Assembly (NCBI GenBank): GCA_907163345.1
Contig: CAJQUN010000973.1
Coordinates: 62,001-126,000, forward strand
DNA length: 64,000 bases
Direction: 5' to 3'
Source of the DNA: Haberlea rhodopensis
Lineage: Eukaryota > Streptophyta > Magnoliopsida > Lamiales > Gesneriaceae
Shown: positions 1 to 10,456 of the stretch, one piece after another
Position numbering within the stretch: the first letter of the stretch is position 1
How the letters are laid out: each line of letters opens with the position of its first letter
Notes under the pieces: model-generated
What the model was told of the DNA's origin: nothing
What the model saw: only the letters and a program-made list of their open reading frames with translations
Database searches by the model: none
Position numbers and translations under genes: made by a program

Positions 1-141
1 TTAGCAAGCACTGGACGTGCAAGTACTCGGGCAATGGAGGTTTACTCTCAGAGTTGGAAAACATCTTGCTTCACGTGGCTACTGATGTTTGCAATGACAT
101 GTATTTTCATTATGGTTGTGCTGCTTATTCGTGTTACTTGA
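1..141 (+). CDS. C-terminal end of a tail-anchored SNARE-like protein (Use1-like), partial
   Basis: Frame 1 is open from the first base to a TGA at 139-141, giving 46 residues with no in-window start, so the gene begins left of the window. The peptide has a short polar stretch (residues 1-20, ending QSWK) followed by a hydrophobic segment of about 22 residues (roughly FTWLLMFAMTCIFIMVVLL) and only three more residues (RVT). That is the layout of a C-tail-anchored SNARE, with the SNARE helix facing the cytosol. The wording around EVYSQSWKTSCFTW resembles plant Use1-type ER SNAREs, which act in Golgi-to-ER retrograde fusion; that assignment rests on memory of the family. Only the last exon is visible. 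The 170 bases that follow are AT-rich and look like 3' UTR and flank. Confidence 0.6.
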   Translation, partial: LASTGRASTRAMEVYSQSWKTSCFTWLLMFAMTCIFIMVVLLIRVT

Positions 142-310
142 ATGCTTTTCCACTTTTTTTTGGTGGGTCTTTGCAAGCGTTAAAAGTTGTTTTAGATTTG
201 TTAGTGTCTTTTAATTTTTCATTTATATGTAAATAAATAATAGAAATCCAAAATAATGCATATGATTCTTCTTGGAGAATAGAGTTCATATTTCATATAC
301 GAGGTGGGTC

Positions 311-747
311 TAGCGATGGCAAAAGGTTTGGGGCTTATTCTACGGGTCTGGACCTGTTTCAACCGGGTTTTGAAGCAGGGCGGGGCCGGTCCCATTTTTG
401 GCTAAACCCACCCCGTACCCGTCACGCTATGCATATTAATTTTTTTTTAAAAAATTATTATCGACTATACATTTTCACTTCGTTGATAGCTTAAATATAA
501 TTCTACAAGGTTTATTATAAATATTTAATAAAGAAAAATATGAAATTCAGTCATAAAACTCAATTTTTGTTCATCAAAATTGATTTATAGCTAATAAAAG
601 AATTTTTTTAAAAAATTGTTCGCGGATCGAGGAGGGGCGGGTGAAGACTGCCTTAAGTGGGGTGGGGTGGGACTTGCTTTTTATTTTAGCGAGATGGGTC
701 TTGGGTTTGACCAAGCTCATCCCAAATCAGCTGTGTTGTCATCCCTA
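311..747. mobile_element. hAT-type MITE with 8-bp target-site duplication
   Basis: The element opens with TAGCGATGGCAA and closes with TTGTCATCCCTA, an imperfect terminal inverted repeat. It is flanked by GGTGGGTC (303-310) and GATGGGTC (748-755), an 8-bp duplication with one mismatch, as expected for hAT elements. Both ends are G/C-rich (GGGCGGGGCCGG near the left, GGGGTGGGGTGGG near the right) around an AT-rich core. No coding capacity is seen, so it would have been moved by a hAT transposase in trans. Confidence 0.75.
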
Positions 748-1062
748 GATGGGTCATATGAGATCGAACCGTGAAAAAATATTATTTCTTAGAAACTAGT
801 GGGGAATGTAAACCTGGTGGGGTCTTATAACTTCTTCCTTTATATGTAAAAATATCAAATAATTGTATTCAAATACATCGGGCATATTAGTGATTCAAAT
901 TATAAATACATTGAAATATATGTAATATAATTTTTATAAATAGACTAACTACAGTAGAATAAAAAAAACTCTCAAACAGCTTGGAGTTCCTCGATGTTCA
1001 TATAATGTAGATCGTGTAAGATGTAGGCAGGAACCGAGCTTTCACAAGATGACATGTGGCTT

Positions 1063-2362
1063 GGAAGGCTAAAAAATATGTATTTATACTATAAGTGTAT
1101 GTTGATATAATAGGAAATAAAATAAATTAATTATGGAGTATTGGATAATTTATGGAAGTATTGGATATGATTAGTTATCTATTTTTCTAAAAAAATTCAA
1201 CTTTGTTCTATTAAAACTCACTCATCCATTTGAACTAATCAACTTAAGGGTTCAATTCTTCTGCTCCATTTATATGCAACAATACATGCTCCATATAATA
1301 TCTCCTAATGAATTCCTATTAAATTCCCTCCTAAATAATCTCCCATATATTTTCCTTCCTAAATAATCTCAATTCTATATTACAAAAAAACAAATTTAAC
1401 TTTTTATATAAAATTTGAAACTTTCCATACGAAATACTATAAAAAATTATACTTAATCAGAATTAACTATATTAATTGAAAATATATTTGGAAGAAAAAA
1501 ATACAGAAAATTTAGATATAAAGTAAATAAGTAACATAAATCCAATGACAAATGCAATAAATTGTTGAATCAAACTAAAATAATAATATAAAAAATAAAA
1601 AATATTCCATGCTGCTTGCATAATCATTATAAAAGTTATATGCTGCTTCTTCACTCTCAAATTCCACACCAATTTGCGGAATTCTTTTATTCGAAATATT
1701 GGTATGGCAATCATCATTTAAATTTTCACAAACATTTTCATTGATATTTTTATCTTCATTGTCTGTACTTTATAGTATTTCGTATGGAAAGTTTCAAATT
1801 TTATATAAAAAGTTAAATTTGTTTTTTTGTAATATAGAATTGAGATTATTTAGGAAGGAAAATATATGGGAGGTTATTTAGGAGGGAATTTAATAGGAAT
1901 TCATTAGGAGATATTATATGGAGCATGTATTGTTGCATATAAATGGAGCAGAAGAATTGAACCCTCAACTTAATGGTATGCTTTTGTAATCTATTGTATA
2001 TAATTTTTTTACTATAAAAATTCAAATAGCAGCAATATTGTGCATTTCAGTTAAGTCAATGATGTAGTCCATCTTTCCCAATATTTCGTGTTATTACTAT
2101 CACTCTATTTTAATTTTTATACTAAAACATTTTTCTTATTTTTTATATTAAAATTATACAATAGGTATACAAAATTATGCCTTTTGATTAGTTCAAACAG
2201 ATGAGTGAGTTTGATACAACAAAGTTGAATTTTTTTTAAAAAATAGATAATTATTCATATCCAATACTTCCATAAACTATCCAATACTCCATAAATTATT
2301 TTATTTTATTTCATAATATAAACATACACTTATAATAAAAATACATGTTTCTTTAGCTTTCC
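1063..2362. mobile_element. Long-inverted-repeat (MULE/foldback-like) element carrying a FAR1-like fragment
   Basis: The left arm (about 1063-1440) reappears as its reverse complement on the right (about 1775-2362). Matching blocks include the outer GGAAGGCTAAA / TTTAGCTTTCC ends, the GGAGTATTGGATA block, and the long block ending GAAACTTTCCATACG. The right arm contains about 210 extra bases (1974-2183) absent from the left. The 330-bp centre holds a degraded coding fragment (1575-1769). No convincing flanking target-site duplication was found. Long inverted repeats plus a FAR1-type sequence suggest a non-autonomous Mutator-like element, since FAR1 proteins descend from MULE transposases. Confidence 0.7.
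1575..1769 (-). pseudogene. FAR1-related (FRS) N-terminal fragment inside the inverted-repeat element
   Basis: The minus strand between the arms has a frame of about 64 codons, bounded by stops, containing IPQIGVEFESEEAAYNFYN. This is the hallmark start of the FAR1/FHY3 DNA-binding domain, whose family form is P-x-x-G-M-E-F-x-S-E-x-x-A-Y-x-F-Y. The frame becomes hydrophobic and stops soon after the match (FLFFILLF then TAG), so the rest of the zinc-chelating domain, the transposase core and the SWIM finger are absent. It lacks a credible start codon in frame. It could be a remnant of the element's own transposase gene or a captured host FRS exon; the sequence does not decide between these. 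Confidence 0.65.
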
Positions 2363-2394
2363 AAAATTAATGTAATTGCTTAACAAACATAGAA

Positions 2395-2612
2395 GTTGCC
2401 ATATATGGAGCCGTCATCTGAGATGACAACTTTCATATAAAAATATATACGCCATCTGAGATGTCGACTTCAATAAAAAAATTATTTTTATACCGAAGTC
2501 GCCATCTGAGACGATGACTTCAAATGTCGATAATAAAAAAATTAATTTTATATTGAGATGGCGAATTCAATTTAAAAATAATTTTTATATTGAAGTCGCC
2601 ATCTCAGATTGC
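2395..2612. repeat. Short degenerate repeats around a GCCATCTGAGA core
   Basis: A motif close to GAAGTCGCCATCTGAGATG occurs five or six times at 45-65 bp spacing, in both orientations (for example GCCATCTGAGACGATGACTTC and GAGATGGCGAATTC). The copies are separated by AT-rich spacers such as AAAAAATTATTTTTATA. It directly follows the inverted-repeat element and holds no gene. Confidence 0.6.
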
Positions 2613-5323
2613 GATTTTGTTTACTTTGATAAAAAAAAGATAGATTATTTTGATAAATATAATTTTTTTGGGTTGAATAATTAAAAAAATGTATGTTTCG
2701 AATATATTTCCAGAAATTAAAAAAAATATGATTGGTCTAAAATGATTGGTATGTTTCTTTATATATTTTTTATTTAAAATATGGTGTGTTTTTAATATTG
2801 AATTGGTGTACATGTGAGGGCACAAACCAGGTGCATACAAATATTTTTCCGACAATATGCTAATACATGTAGAATGAAAATGAAATTGGAAAATAAAACT
2901 CTAACATGAGGGTAAAATCATCATGCTAGATCCAATGGTCGTGATCCACATTAATATAAAACTAATATATTCAAATCAAATTTAGATCATTAGATATAAT
3001 GTGAGGGAATTACTCTTATGCTATGTCGAAATCATCCAATAAATTGTGGAATGAAAGGGACCAACATGAATTAATAAGACTGATGATTGACGTTTGCTCG
3101 CTGTCTTCCTTTATCCCATACCATGCTAAAACCCCTCTACTCTTTCACTAAAACATACCCTTTGCCAGTTTCTCATATTCCCCAAACAAATACCTCTTCT
3201 GTCTACCATTTTCCTCCTGTGGTGGGCTCCTCAGCCTCTCCAAGACCAAATGTTTTCAATTTTCTTGTCTTTGTCATTATGAATTATGATCAATGCATAC
3301 AAATTTATAGTTAAACGAGCACCAAGTATATATTATAGTTTTTGAAAAACAAAATTTCAAGGAGTACTTTTTGGTCATCCAATTGATGGCTATTGTTGTA
3401 GACCAAAAGTGAGTGAGCCAACTAGTTGTCCAGTATCCATCTTTGTTGAAATGCCGAAGACTGGAGTTACATGTACCATGGTAGAAACCTAAGGTTTGGC
3501 CGTTTGAAGGAGAAATGGTTTGTTATCATTCTCGATTTCTCATTTCTCCAATTGTAATCGAATGCAATAAACATATTTATAGAAAAAAATCTAATTAGGT
3601 GTATAAATTTGATTTTTCTAACTTTATTTCAGCAGCATCAATTTCTCACGTTTTCTTCGTTAGTAAGCACAATCAAATTTGATTGCTATTATTTTCAAAG
3701 TACGCTTCCCCAACATTCAGTTTGGTAATATAGTACGTGCATCAACCCCTTTAATCCAACGACCCTATTTTAGTCAATAAACCCTAATTTATAGGCTTTG
3801 AATGTACAATCCCAAGTAATCCAGTCCCAAAATAGAAAGGCCATCATGCCACTGACACACAGCATTTGTTGGGAACATGCAAAAAGAACAGATGTTGGGG
3901 GAAAAAAATTTCATTCAATAAAAATTATTATGATGTGATCCCTTTTTGTACAGACCTCAATACCATTGCAAGTATTGACATATCCAAAGGTACTTGCACT
4001 ACCCTGTTTAGCCTCCCTTCGTGTTAATATCTCTGAAAAAGAATGAACTTGAAGTGACAGATTTTTCCTTAAATGTGCCTTCATGATAACAGAAGAACTG
4101 TGGTACTATCTCCATTAAATTCATATTTCTCTTTGTTTCAGATGATATTTCTTTAATGTAGTGTTACTAAATGTGCGTACTGGTCATTTTTTCTTCGAAT
4201 AAGTTTATAATACCAATATGATATCAGTGTAAGAACCAGAATTTGAATATTTCAGGACACACTTTTCTTGGCTTATTTTTAATTGGTCATAGACAGCTAA
4301 CTCTAGATCTCTCTACGGCCAACACAGGAAATAATGTAAAGTCTAATTCTTTCCCAGTAAGTTACAGTTTTACGGACTTACAGTAAAGCAAACGATATTA
4401 AATCTCCCTTGTTTTCTCGAAAGAAACTAGTGGTAACTTGCATGGGGGAAATTCTTGTATGGACCGAATGTATTGTACACCAACATATATACAAATATAT
4501 ATTACATATTTACATATGTTGATGTATGGCAGACCGGTATAATAATTTCTACTTGCATGGTATAATGGCCTAGAATCATTAATTTGGAGAACAATACTAT
4601 GTGCCAGCCATAGCTACAGAAATTAATAATCGAACTGTTATAATTTATTGCATGCTTTCATCATATGTCCATGTTGCAGATTATTAATTGCTTTACAAAA
4701 TGTGTTCAAGTTATGGAACAATGTTGCCAAAAAACTCATTGCAATCTATACGTAGTATCAAGAAAATTAGGATTGATTCCAAGGACTCGATACGGGATCC
4801 CAAAGTCTGCATGAAATTTGAAAATTTCATGTATAATTTTTCAAATTTACAAGTTTCATCCCTTGAACACATCTTTATCTCGTCTTTCTCACATGGATCC
4901 GCCCGTGCCATTTAACTAGTCTTCTTGGGGATCTTGGAAAGAGTTTATCCAGGGTGCATTGGCACAATTCATTCACATGTATACAAAAGAACTCTAGGAG
5001 GATGGTCAGAAGCTTTTGAACTAATAGAATGCATAATGGATTCGATCTGATAGAACGTATATGAAACTTTATAATTTATGATCAGCAGATCAAGATAATT
5101 AGAACCAACTTGATCCCTAAACAAGAGGCATAATTTCAATTCTGCAGTACATAATAAAATTGCTACAAGTTAAAAATATAATAGAACACTTATAAATCTG
5201 ATAACTAGATGTAATATGATCATACAACGTGGCATCTGATCTACAACTGCTTTTGTTTCTTGAAGAAATTCTTCTAATTAAATTAACACATGCAGTAAAG
5301 TAAACATTTACTCTGCCAAATAT
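2613..5323. other. Intergenic, no gene recognised
   Basis: AT-rich sequence with only short, unconvincing ORFs. The frames at 3087-3314 (+) and the overlapping pair at 4688-4915 (+) and 4711-4911 (-) have no recognisable motif. I see no terminal repeats or target-site duplications. The last few hundred bases probably include the 3' UTR of the zinc-finger gene that ends at 5324. Confidence 0.5.
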
Positions 5324-5914
5324 TTAAGAATACCCAAGTCTAAGCTCCAAATCCAACTCCTCCTTTGAATCTTTGAGCAAACCCATGGTCAAATCCAACC
5401 TAACAAACTCTTTCGCCTTCCAAACCCTACAATCCTTTCTTCTTGCAAACTCAAGAATCCCCCCAATATTATTATTATTCTCACAAAGATCTCCTCCAAG
5501 AAACTTCAACAACTCATGCTTATGCTCGATACCATGTGGAGTTTTAAGTTCTTTGTTTAAAGAAGCTGAAGCTGGTGAACTATAATAAGGTGAAAACTTG
5601 GATGCAGCAGGTGGCAGTAACCATGATGAAGAAGAAGAAGAAGAAAAACTAGGGTTTGAATTAGGTTTAGAGCTTGAGTTCGGAGAATCCCGCGAATTAG
5701 GTGAAAGTCTCATTCTAGCTCTATCTCTTCTGTGGACATTCATGTGCCCTCCAAGAGCTTGAGCAGACTTGAACTCTTTCTTGCAGAAGCTGCAGCTGTA
5801 GTTTCTCTGAGGCCAGGAGAACCCGCACGGGCGATCTTTTTCAAAGCTTATGTTTGTGTTTTCCCAAGAATCCCTCAACCTCTGATCACAAGTACCCCAC
5901 TTGAATTTATCCAT
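5324..5914 (-). CDS. SUPERMAN-like single C2H2 zinc-finger transcriptional repressor
   Basis: This intronless 196-residue frame carries one plant-type C2H2 finger (C41, C44, H57, H61) with the diagnostic QALGGHMNVHRRDRAR sequence. The FSWPQR lead-in just before it is typical of the SUPERMAN/RABBIT EARS/ZFP10-11 group. The middle is rich in Ser, Pro and Asn, with a run of nine serines. The C-terminus ends LDLELRLGYS, an EAR repression motif that in this family recruits TOPLESS-type corepressors. The protein is expected to be a nuclear DNA-binding repressor acting in organ or floral patterning. The frame extends 14 codons upstream to another ATG at 5956. I chose the internal Met (MDKFKWG) because the upstream part is hydrophobic and unlike the family N-terminus. 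Which paralogue it is cannot be settled here. Confidence 0.88.
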   Translation of the reverse strand: MDKFKWGTCDQRLRDSWENTNISFEKDRPCGFSWPQRNYSCSFCKKEFKSAQALGGHMNVHRRDRARMRLSPNSRDSPNSSSKPNSNPSFSSSSSSSWLLPPAASKFSPYYSSPASASLNKELKTPHGIEHKHELLKFLGGDLCENNNNIGGILEFARRKDCRVWKAKEFVRLDLTMGLLKDSKEELDLELRLGYS

Positions 5915-8168
5915 CTTCTTCACGGAACATACGAAGTTCAAGATGAACAAAAACACCCTTTAATTTTCTTTACATGGGGGTGAGAAAGTAAAAAACATAC
6001 AGGCTAAGTTTTTGTTCAGAAACTTTTGAGGAATTATGAAAAGCTGTACTGTACGTGGAGGAGAAAAGGTAGCTTTATGGTGGGGAGATTGTCCGAGTTA
6101 CATTAAATATGACTGGATCATAAAAAAATGTATAGCAACTTTTAAATTTACATAGATTTCCGTATAATTTTTATGTTGTCATGAGACCACGCGTGTAATA
6201 AATTTCAATCCCTCGTGGCACAGAATCTATTTACACTCTAAGCTTCGGAATAGTTGTATTTCCGGTGCAAGTTGTTGTTTCTGAAACTAGGGTTTGCTTA
6301 AAGAATAAGTACAGAAGCTTTGGAGTGTTGCTTTGTTGCCAAATGAGGGAGAAAAGTAGTGGAGGTTTAGCACTCTGACATTCTCATATGCTTTTAAGCA
6401 GAGTTTGAGGCATCAGAGAATTTAGTCTTTTTTTTTTCTTCTGGGAAATAGCTATATGGACTAGATGTGGAGCCCATGTATACATTACTTATATAAAAAC
6501 TTGATAAATCAATAAATCATGGTAAACTTGATATTTAATCAAACCATAGTAAATTTTTTTACTTCTTCATTTAAAGTGTGTGTATACATTGAATCCATAC
6601 ACCGTCCATAGAAGTATTTCCCCTTTTCTTGGTTCACTTTCTCAAGAAAGTACACCGGTCCAAAGATACTAAAATGACATTTGACATTATACATGTACTT
6701 AAAATTTTGTCTCAACTGACATCACACTCATCTGAGTGTTAGGAGATCTCAAGATCTCCCACTCCCTTCCCCACCCCAAAATATTGTAAGATTGTATTAA
6801 AATAAAAATTAGGGATGGATCGCCATGGCCAATTGGCTCGAGTGCGCCAGATCCTATAAGCCCGAGACCCCCCCCCCCCACCCCCCACCCACATTTACAA
6901 AAATGTACTTCGTGAGATAATGAAATTTTTTTTTTTGTCTTCAGAAAATCTTTGTATCAAATTTAAGTTTTTTTCCCCATCTAAAGATAAATATATAGTT
7001 ATACCCTAATGAGTGCTCCTTACATATGTACCGTTGTGAAATCAACAATTTGGTGATGTTTTCGACTTTTCATACTGAAATTATTACAATATTTCTATTA
7101 TCTTATTCGTACAACAATATACATTTTTATGATCATAAAAGATGATTATTATGCTTGTCATTATGAACCATGAAATATTTCTAGAACCATTTTTCACAAG
7201 ATGTCTGTTGAGTTAACCACCATTTTTATCATATCCCTATTATTATGTATAAATTCCAAATATCTAAAATTATTTAAACATATGATGACCAAGTGTGTGT
7301 GATTTTTGTATGGAATATGATATGATGTTTGTTTAAAATTTTCTTTTTTAAACAATGTCTGGAAATATATATCTTTTTTATGTGGGGAGGAATTTTTATT
7401 AAAATTGTTGGGTCACTGCCCGGACTCGAACCTGAGTAAACCCAAAAAAGAATATGAACATTTATCATGAATATCTGGAAAGTTTTGACAAATTATAGTA
7501 GGAGAGATTGAAGCCTATTTGGTCAATGTATTTTGGATTTGACTTAAAGATTGACCGATGAAGTTAGAGTTAGGTAACGAATGGGGACAGGTTCTTTGAA
7601 TGTTCAACATTGATTTGTTCTAAAAAATTTTAGTATGATATAACATGCCAGTAAAAAAGTTAATACTTAAAGAAAAATTATTATTTATCCTCCTTTTTTT
7701 ATTATTGATTATATTTACGCTTTTTATATTTGCAGAATATCTAAATAATTCTTTCATGGGTCTTAATTCGTGAATTTAGGCTAGACAAAAAAATTTACAT
7801 GTATACAATATAATGAGAGTAATTTATGTTATATATCTTTGTTTATTTTTATAAAATTACATTTGACAAACTTTGATTAAAAAATAATATCGATTACGAT
7901 TTTAATTTTAAAAAATTCTTTTTATTACTTATATGTAAGATATTGTGATGAATTTAAAGATATTAATCTTTTTTTAGTTGGAATAAATAAAAATAATAAC
8001 ATGCCGAACAAGTAAATTTATTTTGAAAGGCTATTAATAACATTTACTTTATTGTAAAAGAATTAAGTCAAACATTAAATGGTTGTTTATTATATTAGGC
8101 TAATTTAATTAAATATAATAAAACTGAAAAAAACTTCACGAAACACCGTGATTTTAAAAACTTTACAA
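5915..8168. other. Upstream region of the zinc-finger gene and intergenic DNA
   Basis: No coding region was recognised. The first several hundred bases should contain the promoter and 5' UTR of the minus-strand zinc-finger gene, but I see no unambiguous TATA box. A C-tract (about 6869-6890, C14 then CACCCCCCACCC) is present. Around 7421-7433 the minus strand reads GGTTCGAGTCCGG, which matches a Pol III box B, but there is no box A or tRNA fold with it. Confidence 0.5.
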
Positions 8169-8788
8169 TTCTATGATAATTCGCATATTGGCTATGCGAA
8201 TTTACTTAAATTCGTATACTCGCTTTGAGAATTATAAAATTTAAATATTTTTTTTTAAAAAAAATTGATTTCGCAATCTCGGTATGCGAATTCTATGCAA
8301 AATACAGCATGTCCATCACGAGAAAGCCGGTCACGAGAAAGCCATCTTTCTTGCCATCCCCTTCTCCTTGCAGTAAAATCCCCTCCCCTCCTTCAATCAA
8401 TCGGTGAACGCGATCATCCCAGAAATATATCCATCCTTCTCTTATTAATTCGTCTCATAATTTTTGTTGGAAGATTACTACTACAATAATTCTCAAATAC
8501 TTCATCAAAGGTAAAAAATTTGAAAATTTAAGTTTTACATATTTTTTAGTATATATTGCATTTACTTAATTTTTGTGTTATGTTATAGATTTTGCTAACT
8601 TTTGAATTTCAAGGTATGTTTTTTCAGTTTTTCATTATTATTTGCTTAAATTAGGGATGGGAAATCAGAATTTCTATGATACCATAGAGTATTCGCATAC
8701 CCAATATGCGAATTCTACTTAGAACAGTAGAATTCACATACGTGATATGCTAATTCAACTGGAACAGTAGAATTCGCATATCAGGTAC

Positions 8789-8819
8789 GCGAATTCTACT
8801 GTAGAACAGTAGAATTCGC
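8789..8819. repeat. Perfect 14-bp inverted repeat in the MULE 5' region
   Basis: GCGAATTCTACTGT (8789-8802) and ACAGTAGAATTCGC (8806-8819) are exact reverse complements separated by AGA. It is the best of a cluster of related AGAATTCGCATA-type repeats in both orientations between 8685 and 8830. They resemble the GCGAAT motifs at the element's ends and may be transposase-binding subterminal repeats, or hairpins in the 5' leader. Confidence 0.7.
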
Positions 8820-9051
8820 ACGGTATGCGTTTTTTACTTATTTTTAAATTAAAAAGTAATATCATTATTTATTTCATTGAATATATTATAATTTTTTATA
8901 AACTTATATTTTTCGATAAATTTAATTAAATATTAAAAAAATAAAAAAAAATTGACTAAACAATTAGTTAAACATAAAATTATTATTTTTATAACATGTG
9001 AAGAAAACAAAACTAATTATATGATTTTAATGTGCTATTTTCGTAGATAAT

Positions 9052-9103
9052 ATGTTGTCGGTTCGAAGTCAAATTGATGTTTTGCTATACTTTGGTGGTC
9101 ACA
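9052..9103 (+). pseudogene. MULE transposase, N-terminal piece left of copia A
   Basis: The ATG at 9052 opens a frame of 17 codons ending DVLLYFGGH at the copia A insertion point. It follows a possible 3' splice site (TTTTCGTAG, ending about 9047). Skipping the insertion and one copy of the 5-bp duplication (TCACA, 9099-9103), the frame continues without a break at 18273 as ISHDGIIVSYDRPP. This is the usual MuDR-family opening: a short beta-rich start and a glycine pair. The piece is therefore the true start of the transposase gene. Confidence 0.7.
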
Positions 9104-10199
9104 TGTTAGGATCGGTCCGGAGTGTTTAGAGGGGGGGTGAATGAACACTCCTCTTTAAAAATAATCCTTTGTGATTTCGCTCAGGTTAGTGAAAGAAATT
9201 TGTTTCTTAATCAACTCTTCTGCAGAACAGACCACTGAATATTTTAGTGCGGAACGGTCTGTTCTTAGATTAATAAGAACGGCTCAATGGCTTGAATAGT
9301 ATAATGAGTGCAGAATGATAAAAGACAGAATATGTTTCTGGAAGTTCGAAGGTTGTGTAATCCTTCTACGTCTCCCCTTCTTCCAATTAAGGAAGGATTC
9401 CACTAGAAGACTTTGATTTATACAATCCTGTTGTACAAACCCGATTCAGCTGGATTTACCTCACTACCAGACTGAAACTCCTAGTCTCTCGATCTGTTCA
9501 GACACACTCTGTCTGACAGTTACAAAAGATTCTCACTTCTTTTTCATAGTACAGAATACAAAAGATAGACTAAATTAGTCTATGCACACAATGATCCTAA
9601 TATGATCAAATATTACAATACGCTTGTGCTTATGAAGATTTTCAGCTCGAGAATGTCTGAACTTGTAAGCTTGTGATGTTTTGCTTTCTTTTGTGTTTTT
9701 CGATTGATCAGACTCACTCTTGAGCTCTTCTGTTGGTCCTTATATAGTTGCATGTACCAACGACATTATTTCCCTTTGTGTGCAACTCTTGACTCTGCTC
9801 AAACTCTGAGTAAGCTGCAGTCTTATTCTTTTGGGCACTTGCCATTCTGGTTCATGCTTTCGGCGACTGTCAGGTAAGCTCTTCTTTGTCTTCTTACATT
9901 TTATGGTAATTTTCAGTCCTTGATCTTTTTCAGCATTAATTGCAACATTAAATGCTTCAATAAATAGCCGTTATTGATTCGGACGGAAGAGCAAATCTTA
10001 TTTAGCCTTGACTGCTCTGTTTTGATAATAGTTGAGATCGATCTGAAGCTTCGATCTGGTCAGGCTGATTTTCATCGATCCGATCTGATTTGCGATATAC
10101 CTTATCAGCTTGATCTTCTTTGAGCGATCGATCTGGTCAGTCTGATTTCCCTCGATCCGTTCTGATTTGTTTTGTCATCTTTAAAATCCAGAACTAACA
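9104..10199 (-). repeat. 3' LTR of copia A
   Basis: A 1096-bp direct repeat of 17173-18267 with TG...CA ends. Since the element reads on the minus strand, this left copy is the 3' LTR. It adjoins the polypurine tract at 10201-10214. Confidence 0.93.
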
Positions 10200-10200
10200 A

Positions 10201-10214
10201 ATTCCCCTTTTTTG
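10201..10214 (-). other. Polypurine tract of copia A
   Basis: The minus strand reads CAAAAAAGGGGAAT directly inside the 3' LTR. This is the expected plus-strand primer position. Confidence 0.75.
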
Positions 10215-10456
10215 ATGATGACAAAACCTAGCTTCTATATCTCTTTATTCAGTCTTTTAAGAACTCTGAAGCGTATACTTGCGGATCAATTACTTCTTCT
10301 TGTTCAAAATAAATGAACACAGTTAAGTTGAAGTTCGGATTGATTAAGCCATTTAGTTCAAAATAAATGAACAAGGACTTAACTAAGAACGTAGATTTTT
10401 ATTGAGCAAAAAAAATCTTATATACAAATACAGACAAGTCTGACTTATATGGACTG

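Noticed and set aside
3087..3314. 75-codon ORF after the minus-strand short frames near 2.6-2.9 kb
   Set aside because: No recognisable domain, no neighbouring exon in phase, and no homologous family recalled.
4688..4915. Possible small gene (overlapping 75- and 66-codon ORFs on opposite strands)
   Set aside because: No motif, no codon or splice evidence, and both strands are open over the same bases.
7416..7440. tRNA or SINE (box B-like GGTTCGAGTCCGG on the minus strand)
   Set aside because: No box A at the proper distance, no cloverleaf, and no poly-A/T tail or target duplication around it.
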